The translations under genes and the position numbers were made by a program. Below the pieces are notes generated by a model. The model ran no database searches. It was not told where the DNA came from and saw only the letters and a list, made by a program, of their open reading frames with translations. 34,293 nt of DNA from Clostridia bacterium (GTDB lineage: Bacteria; Bacillota; Clostridia; Oscillospirales; Acutalibacteraceae). This document shows positions 23,887-32,085 of the stretch, one piece after another. The stretch lies in the NCBI GenBank assembly GCA_017621885.1, contig JAGASD010000051.1:1-34293 (forward strand), in the 5' to 3' direction. Positions within the stretch are counted from its first letter, which is position 1. Every line of letters begins with the position of its first letter.

Positions 23887-25320
23887 ATGAGCAAGAAAAA
23901 AATCAGTCCGCTCAGCACAGACAAGCTTTCGCCCCTTAATTGGTTTAACGTGTGCTTGTTCTGTCTTATCGGCGGTATCGCATGGAATCTGGAGAATATG
24001 TATTTCAATACGTTCCTATACAATGAAGTTTATGCAACCGCCACCAAAGAAGCTGTTTTAGGCACAATGGAGCCCTCAACCGCCGTAAGCCGAATGGTTG
24101 CCCTCTCGGCTGTTACCGCTGTTGTTACCACATTCATTATGGGTACCTTCAGCGACAGAATGAAAAACCGCAAGGTATTCATCTCTATAGGCTATATCCT
24201 TTGGGGTGGCATTACCGCTACCTTTGGCTTTATTACCAAGGAGAATATCTCAGCCATCTTCGGTTTATCAGAAGCCGCACAAATCCTTACCTGCACAGTA
24301 TGGGCAGTTATCATAATGGATATGGTTATGACCTTTATGGGCTCTACCAGCAACGACTCTGCATTCAATGCCTGGGTTACCGACATTACCACTCCCACCA
24401 CAAGACCTAAGGTTGAAACTGCATTTACAATCGTTGGCTTTGTTGCTACGGGTATTGTTATGGGTGCAGGTACAGTTACCCAGTCAGGTCGTATTTCCTA
24501 CAAGCTTTTCTTCGGTCTTCTCGGTCTACTGGTTATTGTTGCCGGCGTTATCGGTCTTTTCACCCTCAAGGAGCCCGAGCACATAGTAAAGGAAGAAAAG
24601 AAAACAAGCTATTGGGCAGACCTTTTCTATGGCTTTAAGCCCTCTGTTATCAAAGAAAACTCCACACTTTATCTTATACTTGTGGCTATGAGTCTTTTCA
24701 ACTGTGCATTCCAGGTTTTCTTCCCCTACCTTATCGTATATCTTCAGTATGTTATACTTGAAAACCCGGCAAACAAAGAGCTTCTCAGCTCATCCCTTCC
24801 CTCAATTATCGTTGTAGGTGTAATTGCCGTTGCGGTTCTTTTAGCAGGTGTTATATGCCTTATGAAGCTTGCTGCAAAGAAAAAGCTTCTTGCCTTCTTC
24901 CATGCTGTGACAGCACTTATTCTGGGGCTTATCATCCTTTCAACCTCCAACAGTATGTATGTGCTGCTTGCAGGTATTGCCCCCACCTTTATCGGTTACC
25001 TTGTTCTTACAATTCAGTTTGGTGCATCAATCCGTGACTTCACTCCCCCCGAGAAAACAGGTCTTTTCCAGGGTATACGTATGATTTTCTTCGTGCTTAT
25101 TCCTATGGTTGTGGGTCCCGCTATCGGTGACTATGCTTGCAGAAGCGCAGGTGCAACCTATACACAGGAAAATATTGTTGCAGGTGAAAAGGTTATAACT
25201 GAATTAGCAGTGCCCGATGCAAAGATGTTCCTTTACAGCGCAATTGTTGCCGCGCTGGTGTTTATTCCGCTTATTATTCTCAAGAAACAAGGAACTATGG
25301 ATAAAAAAGAGGAAAAATAA
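23887..25320 (+). CDS. MFS transporter, GPH-like (glycoside/cation symporter)
   Basis: A 477-residue membrane protein with about twelve hydrophobic helices. The cytoplasmic loop after helix 2 reads GTFSDRMKNRK, the MFS A-loop signature, and a central hydrophilic loop (KEPEHIVKEEKK) divides the two halves. The opening GGIAWNLENMYFNTF is characteristic of a clostridial sugar-transporter subgroup near the glycoside-pentoside-hexuronide symporters. The GAGGAG ribosome site (23875 on) is 7 bases before the ATG at 23887; an in-frame GTG at 23872 would include that site. The downstream DUF4091 gene starts 2 bases after the stop, so the pair should import and process the same glycoside. The exact sugar is not readable. 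Confidence 0.88.
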   Translation: MSKKKISPLSTDKLSPLNWFNVCLFCLIGGIAWNLENMYFNTFLYNEVYATATKEAVLGTMEPSTAVSRMVALSAVTAVVTTFIMGTFSDRMKNRKVFISIGYILWGGITATFGFITKENISAIFGLSEAAQILTCTVWAVIIMDMVMTFMGSTSNDSAFNAWVTDITTPTTRPKVETAFTIVGFVATGIVMGAGTVTQSGRISYKLFFGLLGLLVIVAGVIGLFTLKEPEHIVKEEKKTSYWADLFYGFKPSVIKENSTLYLILVAMSLFNCAFQVFFPYLIVYLQYVILENPANKELLSSSLPSIIVVGVIAVAVLLAGVICLMKLAAKKKLLAFFHAVTALILGLIILSTSNSMYVLLAGIAPTFIGYLVLTIQFGASIRDFTPPEKTGLFQGIRMIFFVLIPMVVGPAIGDYACRSAGATYTQENIVAGEKVITELAVPDAKMFLYSAIVAALVFIPLIILKKQGTMDKKEEK

Positions 25321-25322
25321 TT

Positions 25323-26948
25323 ATGAAAACACTCTTACTATCATCACTTTCAAAAGTCTTTAAGGATGTTGAACCTAACGAAAGGGAGTTCACTTGCTTT
25401 TCGTCCCTTTCAAATGAGAAATTCTCTTTTCAGGTAGCAGTTTTGCCGGAAAAAGAAAGTGAAGTCTCTTTATCTGTTAAGGTTTCTTCACCCATAGCAA
25501 ACAGCATAAAGGTTTATGAGGTAAAAAATATTCCTGCGGGTACAACACAGTATGAGGATTCCGACAATTTCCACTACTCCGCAGAAAGAAAAGAATTCCC
25601 CGACTTACTTATGCCCGTTGACGGTAATGTTTCTCTTACAAAAGGCGAATGGTCTTCGCTGTGGTTTGAATATATACCCGAAAGCAACGTTACGGGCAAG
25701 CAGGATATTACAATCACCCTCACAGCAGATGACGTAACAGAAGAAAAAAGCTTTGAGCTTGATATAATCAACTCAGAATTACCCGAGCAGGACATTTTAT
25801 TCACTAACTGGTTTCACAATGATTGCATCTGCACATATTACGGCATTGAGCCCTTTTCTGACGAATATTGGGAAATTGTTGAACGGTTTATAAAAAACGC
25901 GAGAGAACACGGCGTTAATATGCTTTTGACACCCGTATTCACTCCCCCTCTTGATACAGAAGTTGGCGGTGAGCGCCCGACCTTCCAGCTTGTTGGTGTA
26001 AAAATGCAAGGCTCAACATATTCCTTTGATTTTACAAACTTCAGAAAATATGTTGATATATGCCTTAAAAACGGCATTGAAGCATTTGAAATATCCCACT
26101 TTTTCACTCAATGGGGTGCAGAGCACGCACCGAAAATTGTTGCTGATGTTGACGGTGAAATCACCCGTATTTTCGGATGGGAAACAGACGGCAGCGGTGC
26201 GGAATACACAGATTTTCTTGCGCAGTTTTCAACAGCCTTCCGTAAAGAAACAGAAACCCTCGGTATTAAAGAACGATGCTGGGTTCACGTTTCAGACGAG
26301 CCTAACGAAAGTCAGATCGAGCAATACACCAAAGCCGCTGATATTGTAAAAAAATATTTTTCGGATTTTAACTCACTTGATGCGCTTTCAGATATCCGTT
26401 ATTTCAAAAACGGTCTTATAAAAACGCCCGTATGCGCAGAAGAAGAGGCGGATGTTTTCAGAGCTGAGGTCAAAGATTTCTGGACATATTACTGTTGCGC
26501 ACAGACTAAAAAATATCTTCCCAACAGAATGTTTGCACAACCCTCTGTACGCAGCAGAGTTTTAGGCGTTTTGCTTTACAAGTATGACGCAAAGGGATTT
26601 TTGCAATGGGGTCACAATTTCTGGTACACACAGTATTCAAAAAATCCCATTGACCCCTTTAAGGTAACAGATGCAGGCGGCAGCTTCCCCTCAGGAGACT
26701 CTTTTGTGGTTTATCCCGGTGAAGGCGGTGTGCCTCTTAACTCCTTGAGACATCTTGTTTTTGCCGAGGCTTTTCAGGATTTAAGAGCTCTCAAGCTTCT
26801 GGAAACACTCACAAGCCGTGAATATGTTTTAAAGCTTATTGAAAAAGGACTTGATATTCCTCTCAGCTTTACTTCATATCCTCACGAAAAAGGCTGGCTT
26901 CTTGATTTAAGAGCAACAATCAACGAAGAAATAAACAAACGTAAATAA
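25323..26948 (+). CDS. DUF4091-domain protein, GH123-like predicted glycoside hydrolase
   Basis: A 541-residue protein without a signal peptide, so it acts inside the cell. The first 150 residues look like a beta-sandwich. A TIM-barrel-like part follows (about 160-430), with the segment WVHVSDEPNE placing an adjacent Asp-Glu pair at D325-E326. That is the arrangement used for substrate-assisted hydrolysis of N-acetylhexosamines in GH123. The C-terminal region (about 430-515: YKYDAKGFLQWGHNFWY, YPG, RHLVFAEAFQDLRAL) matches the DUF4091 family. It directly follows the MFS transporter. Hydrolysis of imported GalNAc- or other hexosamine-glycosides is a reasonable guess. DUF4091 proteins are largely uncharacterised, so the substrate remains open. 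Confidence 0.85.
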   Translation: MKTLLLSSLSKVFKDVEPNEREFTCFSSLSNEKFSFQVAVLPEKESEVSLSVKVSSPIANSIKVYEVKNIPAGTTQYEDSDNFHYSAERKEFPDLLMPVDGNVSLTKGEWSSLWFEYIPESNVTGKQDITITLTADDVTEEKSFELDIINSELPEQDILFTNWFHNDCICTYYGIEPFSDEYWEIVERFIKNAREHGVNMLLTPVFTPPLDTEVGGERPTFQLVGVKMQGSTYSFDFTNFRKYVDICLKNGIEAFEISHFFTQWGAEHAPKIVADVDGEITRIFGWETDGSGAEYTDFLAQFSTAFRKETETLGIKERCWVHVSDEPNESQIEQYTKAADIVKKYFSDFNSLDALSDIRYFKNGLIKTPVCAEEEADVFRAEVKDFWTYYCCAQTKKYLPNRMFAQPSVRSRVLGVLLYKYDAKGFLQWGHNFWYTQYSKNPIDPFKVTDAGGSFPSGDSFVVYPGEGGVPLNSLRHLVFAEAFQDLRALKLLETLTSREYVLKLIEKGLDIPLSFTSYPHEKGWLLDLRATINEEINKRK

Positions 26949-26989
26949 AAGAATTTCGTTGCACTTTTTACAGGTGCAACGAATTCTTT
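26948..26989. terminator. Shared bidirectional terminator between convergent genes
   Basis: Arms 26948-26964 and 26974-26989 pair over 16 bases with one bulge. They start with the last base of the DUF4091 stop codon and end with the last base of the helD stop codon on the other strand. T runs flank both sides (TTTTATTTT rightward, CTTTTATTTAC leftward). Confidence 0.88.
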
Positions 26990-29094
26990 TATTTTAAATC
27001 AAAAATACTTAGCTTGTGCAATGCTCTTGTGGATGCAAGATACAAGAACCGTTTATTATTCTCATCGGTAAACGAGCCCTTTTCATCCACTACAATAACC
27101 CTGTCAAATTCAAGACCCTTTGTAAGTGCCAACGGCATAACAACCGGTGCATTACCCATTTCGCAGGATTTGTTATCGCAAAGGCGCAAGCTGTCAATTG
27201 ACCGTTTAAGCTCCTTATAAATACCACGGGCATCATCGGCGGTTTTTGTGATAATTGCCGTGGTCCTGCCTTTTTCACTTTCATTGTGAACTAAAAAAGC
27301 CAAAGCTTTTGCATCCCCCGAAAGGAAATCAACCTCTTCACCCTCACGCTCGAAAACAGCGTATTCTTCTGCTTCGTCAAGAAGCCCAACGGCAAAGGAA
27401 TTTATCTGTTTTGTTGAACGGTAGCTTTTATTAAGAGAAAGGGCTTTTGCATCATACATATCCCTGAGCGCAGCCTTATCCACCGTATTAAGTCCGGGAA
27501 GGATTGCCTGATTTGTGTCCGCAAGCAAAGTAACCTTTGCGCGCGGAAACATTCTTCTGATTATTGTGTGCTGAATAAAGGATAAATCCTGCGCTTCGTC
27601 AATAAGTATATGCTTTACACCCGTAAGCACTGCCAGCGTACCCAAAATGCTTTTAACGTATAAAACACCTAAAGCGTCCTCAAACTCCACAACACCCTTT
27701 GAAAGACTGTTGGTGCTGTCAAGAAGGCAGGGCATATTATTTTTTTCAGCGTACTCCTTCAGTAATCTGAAATATATTACAACAGGATCAACAATTGTGG
27801 CGCGTCTTATCATTTCCACTGCCTCGCCCTTAACCTGTCTGCGGAGCTTTTTAAGGAGCTTTGCTGTGTCCTCATCAATGGATGTATCTTCATCCACAAC
27901 CGCATAAAGCTCTTTATGATTGTTTATAAAATACTCATCAATAACACCCTGAACATACGATGCAAGTCTTTCCCCTCGTGATTTCAAGCTGTTTTCGGTA
28001 TCCTCTGCAAAGCGTTGCTTCAGAGCTTCTCCTGAAATTATAACTCTGTCGTAAACCTTTATATCTTCATATTCCGGCTCTATATCCTCAACCGCATCCT
28101 CAAGATAAGAGAGAAACACCTCTCCCATTTTAAAGCTTGCGCTTTTGTGCCTTTCCTCGTTGCCTTTGATTACGTCATCTGCAAGAGAATAATAATCCCC
28201 AACCGTTGCAGTTGCAATTTCAGCCGCAAAAATACTGTAGAAGGATGCATAATTTATCGGCATTTCACCAAGCTCGGGAATAATATCCGCAACGTAGCTT
28301 GAAAAAATGTCGTTGTTTGAAAACACTATAACCTCACCTGAGGTTAGCTCTGTTCTGTTTCTGTATAAAAGATAAGCTATTCTGTGGAAGCCCACTGACG
28401 TTTTACCGCTGCCTGCAGGACCGGTCACAAGAAGATTTGCCTCATCTGAATAGCGTATTACTTTATTCTGCTCACGCTGAATACTGTTTACAATAACTTT
28501 AAGATGCTCACCCGATGAAGAGGAAAGAATATCCCTTAAAATATCATCGTCAATTTTAAGGTCGCTGTCAACGTAATATATCAACTCACCGTCACGGAAT
28601 TTAAACTGGCGTTTCTGTAAAAGCTCACCCGTTATTCTGCCACGGGGTGCTTCAAAATACGCTTCACCGTCAAAATCATCATAAAAAAGCGCAGCAACGG
28701 GTGCGCGCCAATCGCAAACAAACATTTCAAAGCTATACGGATCCTGAAGTGTTCTTAAACCGATATATACTGTTTTTTCATTATTGGAGTTACGGGGTCT
28801 GAAAACAATCTTACCAAAATAGGGTGCAAGGCGCAGTTTTTTATAAAACGCAATATCCATTGCCGCCTCTTCGGAATAAATCATTTTCTTTTCCATATCG
28901 TAATGAATCTCGGTAAGCTCCATTTTCGAATACATACCGCCGTTAGGATTATCTCTGTTAAAATCCTCACCCTGCTCTTTGATGTCGTCGCGGTATTCTC
29001 TTATAAGGGCATCGAGCCTTACAATTTCAGAGTCGAGAAAATCGCGAACCTGAAAAAACTTTTGCTCTTCAAGCTTCATATCCTTTTCGAACAA
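26989..29094 (-). CDS. helD: HelD-like UvrD/Rep-family ATPase (RNA polymerase recycling factor)
   Basis: A 701-residue superfamily 1 helicase-type ATPase. The N-terminal coiled coil (EEQKFFQVRDFLDSEI to about residue 45) and the segments VCDWRAPVAALFY and IQREQNKVIRY are characteristic of HelD. That protein removes RNA polymerase from stalled complexes in Gram-positive bacteria and is not a DNA helicase. Walker A is GPAGSGKTS (225-233) and motif II is LIDEAQDLS. C-terminal motifs include LNKSYRST and a final STRALHKL. The length fits the shorter clostridial HelD type. The in-frame GTG at 29100 abuts the GGGGGAG site, so the TTG at 29094 is preferred. It has its own promoter and shares a terminator with the convergent DUF4091 gene. 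Confidence 0.88.
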   Translation of the reverse strand: MFEKDMKLEEQKFFQVRDFLDSEIVRLDALIREYRDDIKEQGEDFNRDNPNGGMYSKMELTEIHYDMEKKMIYSEEAAMDIAFYKKLRLAPYFGKIVFRPRNSNNEKTVYIGLRTLQDPYSFEMFVCDWRAPVAALFYDDFDGEAYFEAPRGRITGELLQKRQFKFRDGELIYYVDSDLKIDDDILRDILSSSSGEHLKVIVNSIQREQNKVIRYSDEANLLVTGPAGSGKTSVGFHRIAYLLYRNRTELTSGEVIVFSNNDIFSSYVADIIPELGEMPINYASFYSIFAAEIATATVGDYYSLADDVIKGNEERHKSASFKMGEVFLSYLEDAVEDIEPEYEDIKVYDRVIISGEALKQRFAEDTENSLKSRGERLASYVQGVIDEYFINNHKELYAVVDEDTSIDEDTAKLLKKLRRQVKGEAVEMIRRATIVDPVVIYFRLLKEYAEKNNMPCLLDSTNSLSKGVVEFEDALGVLYVKSILGTLAVLTGVKHILIDEAQDLSFIQHTIIRRMFPRAKVTLLADTNQAILPGLNTVDKAALRDMYDAKALSLNKSYRSTKQINSFAVGLLDEAEEYAVFEREGEEVDFLSGDAKALAFLVHNESEKGRTTAIITKTADDARGIYKELKRSIDSLRLCDNKSCEMGNAPVVMPLALTKGLEFDRVIVVDEKGSFTDENNKRFLYLASTRALHKLSIFDLK

Positions 29095-29140
29095 GTGCAC
29101 TCCCCCTGACTGAAAATTTAAAAATAACCGTACGCCCTAA

Positions 29141-29169
29141 ATTCTACTATATTATAATGCTGTAATCAA
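29141..29169 (-). promoter_or_regulatory. helD promoter
   Basis: On the minus strand TTGATT (29169-29164), a 17-base spacer and TAGAAT (29146-29141), about 45 bases before the chosen helD start. Confidence 0.6.
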
Positions 29170-29230
29170 GACTTGTTTTATTTTTTAATATATGCTATAA
29201 TTAGTACATAAGATAAGGGTATGTAAAAAG

Positions 29231-29265
29231 GATGCCGTAAAAAACTTTACGTTTTTTACGGCATC
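29231..29265 (-). terminator. Terminator of the acyltransferase-3 gene
   Basis: Perfect 15-base arms (29231-29245 and 29251-29265) around a 5-base loop start 7 bases after the stop codon at 29273, and CTTTTTAC follows on the minus strand. Confidence 0.9.
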
Positions 29266-29272
29266 TTTTACT

Positions 29273-30340
29273 TTATGCTTTTATTTCTTTTTTCTTTCTT
29301 GGTTTAAAGATAATTGAATCGAGCTTATCCATTGCTGCATCGAACAACACCGAAAGAAGGATGGTTCCGAAGAAGCTTGTTATTATAAAGAAATAACCTC
29401 TGTCAGCAAAACCAAGATGCCTTATAATAAGCATAGGTATTCTTTGAAGAATAAAGAAGCTGAAAATATGCTGACCAAACCAGTCAAGAACAGAATGTCG
29501 GATGTTTGCCTTCATCATAAACATTACAACAACAGCCAACGCCGTAAGGGTAAACAAAGTGTAATAAACAAGACCTTCATTTCTGTTTAATGAGAAATAT
29601 GCAAACACGGCTATACCAACCGAAAATGCCGTAAACCAGATAATGTCATTCTTCATAAGGACTTTATCGATATATGGTTTAACAAGTGAGAAAATCATAC
29701 CTGCAGGGAAGCAACACACGGTGTTATAATACTGAGAAGGTAACTCAAGAACATTCTTTTCAACAATAACAAACGCAACCGAAATCACGCCGGCAAGAAC
29801 AACTGCAAGTATCTTGTTTTTTCTGAAAATAAGGAAGGAAACAATAACTGTTATATACATTGCAAAGATAACAAACAAATACCAGTTGCTGTTACCCACG
29901 GTTGCATAACCCGTAAAGGCAAGAATTATATCCTTAATAGGGTAGCCCTTTTTAAGAATACCGTTTGAAACGATAACATACATTACCACAACTATGGCAA
30001 AGTGATACCACAGCTTAAAAAGTCTGTTAACCGGCATCTTTTTAACATAATCCGTACCCTTCTTTTTAATAGACTCCATAATACCGTAGCCTGAAAAGAA
30101 AAGATACGTTACAACCACAAGCTGCCCGAGAAATTTTCTTATATCAAGATAGGGCTGATCAAAAACACCTTCCATTTTTATATAAGTAAGACAGTGGCTT
30201 AAAAATATAAGTATTGAAAAAATTGCATTTATTGTGCTTGTGTTTTTCGGTGAGCAATAATCGGTATAAAACTCGTTCTTTTTTGCAACAGTAAGACCCG
30301 AACAGATTATTGCAAAAAGAATTAAAACAAAAATAATCAT
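29273..30340 (-). CDS. Acyltransferase-3 family membrane protein
   Basis: A 355-residue integral membrane protein with about ten hydrophobic helices. It carries the early histidine segment ILIFLSHC (H near residue 49) and FFSGYGIMES, as expected for the acyltransferase-3 family (OafA/OatA-like and related). These enzymes carry acetyl or other acyl groups across the membrane onto cell-wall, capsule or lipid sugars. There is no extra SGNH domain, so it would transfer the group itself or with a partner. AGGAGG lies 6 bases before the ATG. It is a single-gene unit with its own promoter and terminator. Neighbouring surface genes (NodB deacetylase, HxxxDG acyltransferase) suit a role in envelope modification. 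Confidence 0.83.
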   Translation of the reverse strand: MIIFVLILFAIICSGLTVAKKNEFYTDYCSPKNTSTINAIFSILIFLSHCLTYIKMEGVFDQPYLDIRKFLGQLVVVTYLFFSGYGIMESIKKKGTDYVKKMPVNRLFKLWYHFAIVVVMYVIVSNGILKKGYPIKDIILAFTGYATVGNSNWYLFVIFAMYITVIVSFLIFRKNKILAVVLAGVISVAFVIVEKNVLELPSQYYNTVCCFPAGMIFSLVKPYIDKVLMKNDIIWFTAFSVGIAVFAYFSLNRNEGLVYYTLFTLTALAVVVMFMMKANIRHSVLDWFGQHIFSFFILQRIPMLIIRHLGFADRGYFFIITSFFGTILLSVLFDAAMDKLDSIIFKPRKKKEIKA

Positions 30341-30361
30341 GTGCTACCTCCTATTTTTATG

Positions 30362-30390
30362 ATTATACCAAATATTGTCACCATTATCAA
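30362..30390 (-). promoter_or_regulatory. Promoter of the acyltransferase-3 gene
   Basis: On the minus strand TTGATA (30390-30385), 17 bases, TATAAT (30367-30362), placed 22 bases before the ATG. Confidence 0.75.
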
Positions 30391-30401
30391 GGCAGATAGA
30401 G

Positions 30402-30437
30402 AAAAATAGTCTGCAACTAACATTGCAGACTATTTTT
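30402..30437 (-). terminator. lexA terminator
   Basis: Perfect 15-base arms (30402-30416 and 30423-30437) around a 6-base loop. The proximal arm shares one base with the lexA stop codon, and the distal arm ends in TTTTT on the minus strand. Confidence 0.9.
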
Positions 30438-31027
30438 TAATAGTACCTTATAAGGGCAACCACCTTACCGAGAATAACAACCTCGTTTGTAATAATGGGT
30501 TCAAATTCATCATTTTCAGGCTGCAGACGGAAATGACCGTTTTCTTTATAAAAGCGCTTAACCGTTGCCTCATCCTCAATCATAGCAACAACAATTTCAC
30601 CGTTTGCCGCATAGGGCGTTTTTTCAGCAATAACAATATCGCCGTTGAGAATACCCGCCCACAGCATGCTTTCGCCGCGCACCTTTAAAGCAAAAAGCGG
30701 TTTATCTCTTGAAACTCTGCCTGTATAAGGGATATAGCCTTCAATCTGCTCAACGGCAAGAATCGGCATACCTGCAGTAACTGTACCGAGCAACGGAACG
30801 TGCGTGATATTCTCCGCCTGACCGAGAATTCTTATAGACCTTTTAAGCAGCGGATCACGCATTATATAACCGGCTTTTTCAAGAGAGTCAAGATTTGCCT
30901 GAACTGATGAGGTAGATTTAAGCCCCACAGCTGCCCCGATTTCCCTTACTGAAGGGGGCACTCCGTCCTGAGAGCGTTCCACAAGAAATTCATATATTCT
31001 TTTCTGGGTTTCGTTAATAGGCTCCAT
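30437..31027 (-). CDS. lexA: LexA repressor of the SOS response
   Basis: A 196-residue LexA of normal length. The N-terminal winged helix (residues 1-68) reads TQKRIYEFLVERSQD, then VREIGAAVGLKSTSSVQANL. The C-terminal self-cleavage domain has the Ala85-Gly86 scissile bond in TAGMP, the catalytic Ser120 in GESM and Lys157 in ATVKRF. RecA-stimulated self-cleavage derepresses DNA-repair genes. AAGGTG lies 5 bases before the ATG. A LexA-box-like palindrome overlaps the -35 of its own promoter, which fits autoregulation. The divergent neighbour is a polysaccharide deacetylase. Confidence 0.97.
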   Translation of the reverse strand: MEPINETQKRIYEFLVERSQDGVPPSVREIGAAVGLKSTSSVQANLDSLEKAGYIMRDPLLKRSIRILGQAENITHVPLLGTVTAGMPILAVEQIEGYIPYTGRVSRDKPLFALKVRGESMLWAGILNGDIVIAEKTPYAANGEIVVAMIEDEATVKRFYKENGHFRLQPENDEFEPIITNEVVILGKVVALIRYY

Positions 31028-31066
31028 TCAATCACCTTCCCGAACAAATTTTCTGTTACACAACAT

Positions 31067-31095
31067 ATAATATCATACTTTTTTCAAAAAAGCAA
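31067..31095 (-). promoter_or_regulatory. lexA promoter
   Basis: On the minus strand TTGCTT (31095-31090), 17 bases, TATTAT (31072-31067) with an extended-10 TG (31075-31074). The weak -35 overlaps the candidate SOS box by four bases. Confidence 0.62.
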
Positions 31096-31107
31096 ACATT
31101 TGTTTGC
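31092..31107. promoter_or_regulatory. Candidate LexA (SOS) box
   Basis: GCAAACATTTGTTTGC has perfect 7-base arms. It matches the Gram-positive LexA consensus CGAAC-N4-GTTCG except for a symmetric G-to-A/C-to-T change in each half-site. Its position over the lexA -35, between divergent genes, is right for autoregulation. It may also affect the deacetylase. Confidence 0.6.
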
Positions 31108-31150
31108 AAAAACACGAAAATTTTTTCATAAACTGTTTTCGGGTGATATT

Positions 31151-32005
31151 ATGTTCAGAATTTTTACTTTCAGACAACTTTCAATTATTTCTTTTATTAT
31201 TTGTTTAATTATGCTTTTGCTATCCGTCACAAACATTGTAACCCCTTCTATCGGCGCCTTTTCTCAAAGCAGTAAAACAGTACCGATTATAATGTACCAT
31301 CACATAACCTCTTCGCAACGGGGCAACGATTACATTTTACCTCTGAAAATCCTTGAAAGTGATTTTGAGTATATGAAAAAGAATGGTTATACACCCGTTT
31401 CGCTCAACGCTCTTTTTCAATATGTCAAAGGCGGTAAGCCGCTGCCCGAAAAGCCTGTTGTAATTACCTTTGACGACGGGCAAAAAAGCTTTATTACAAA
31501 GGTTTTACCCCTGCTTGAAAAATACTCTTACCCTGCAAACGTAAATATTATAGGCTCCCTGGTTGAGCTTTACACAAAAAATCACGACAACAATGACAGC
31601 TATGCATATCTTAACAGCGACGACATAAAAGCTCTTTCTTCTCATCCCCTTGTGGAAATCGGATGTCATTCTTATAATCTTCACAGCCTGTCAGGGCGCA
31701 AAGGAATGGGGAAAATCAAGGGGGAATCAGAAACGGAATACACACAAATAATAAAAGAAGATATTGATACGTTTCAAAAGCTTTTCGTTTCCCTTACGGG
31801 TGAAAAAGCAATCTGCATTGCATATCCTTACGGAATAAAGAATAATACTCTCTCCTCCATTGTGAAAAATGAGGGCTTCAGCATTATTTTAACCTGCAGA
31901 GAAAGCACTAACAACCTGACAATTGGCGGAGATTTGTGTGATTTAGGTCGTTTCAACAGACCTTACGGAAAAAACAGTAAAACTTTTTTTGAAAGCTTTT
32001 CCTGA
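31151..32005 (+). CDS. Polysaccharide deacetylase (NodB homology domain), membrane-anchored
   Basis: A 284-residue CE4-type deacetylase. An N-terminal hydrophobic helix (about 11-30) acts as a membrane anchor or uncleaved signal. The NodB motifs are PIIMYHHI (residues 45-52), TFDDGQ with D108/D109 (metal and base), and the metal-binding H173/H178 in HSYNLH. Later family segments IAYPYG and ILTCRE are also present. It should remove acetyl groups from N-acetylated surface polymers (peptidoglycan or polysaccharide) outside the cell, with a divalent metal. The chosen ATG at 31151 is preceded by GGGTGAT. An in-frame TTG 51 bases upstream has no ribosome site and overlaps the SOS-like box. It is divergent from lexA. 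Confidence 0.9.
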   Translation: MFRIFTFRQLSIISFIICLIMLLLSVTNIVTPSIGAFSQSSKTVPIIMYHHITSSQRGNDYILPLKILESDFEYMKKNGYTPVSLNALFQYVKGGKPLPEKPVVITFDDGQKSFITKVLPLLEKYSYPANVNIIGSLVELYTKNHDNNDSYAYLNSDDIKALSSHPLVEIGCHSYNLHSLSGRKGMGKIKGESETEYTQIIKEDIDTFQKLFVSLTGEKAICIAYPYGIKNNTLSSIVKNEGFSIILTCRESTNNLTIGGDLCDLGRFNRPYGKNSKTFFESFS

Positions 32006-32013
32006 TTTTTCGG

Positions 32014-32042
32014 TTGCAAAATAAAAATTATTTTAGTATACT
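32014..32042 (+). promoter_or_regulatory. Promoter of the acyltransferase/zinc-ribbon operon
   Basis: TTGCAA (32014-32019), 17 bases, TATACT (32037-32042), 44 bases before the ATG. It lies directly after the deacetylase stop codon, with no terminator visible between, so read-through from the deacetylase may add to expression. Confidence 0.6.
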
Positions 32043-32085
32043 TACTGTGTGTGAGTTAAAAACTTGTTTTCGGAGGTGTTCTGAT

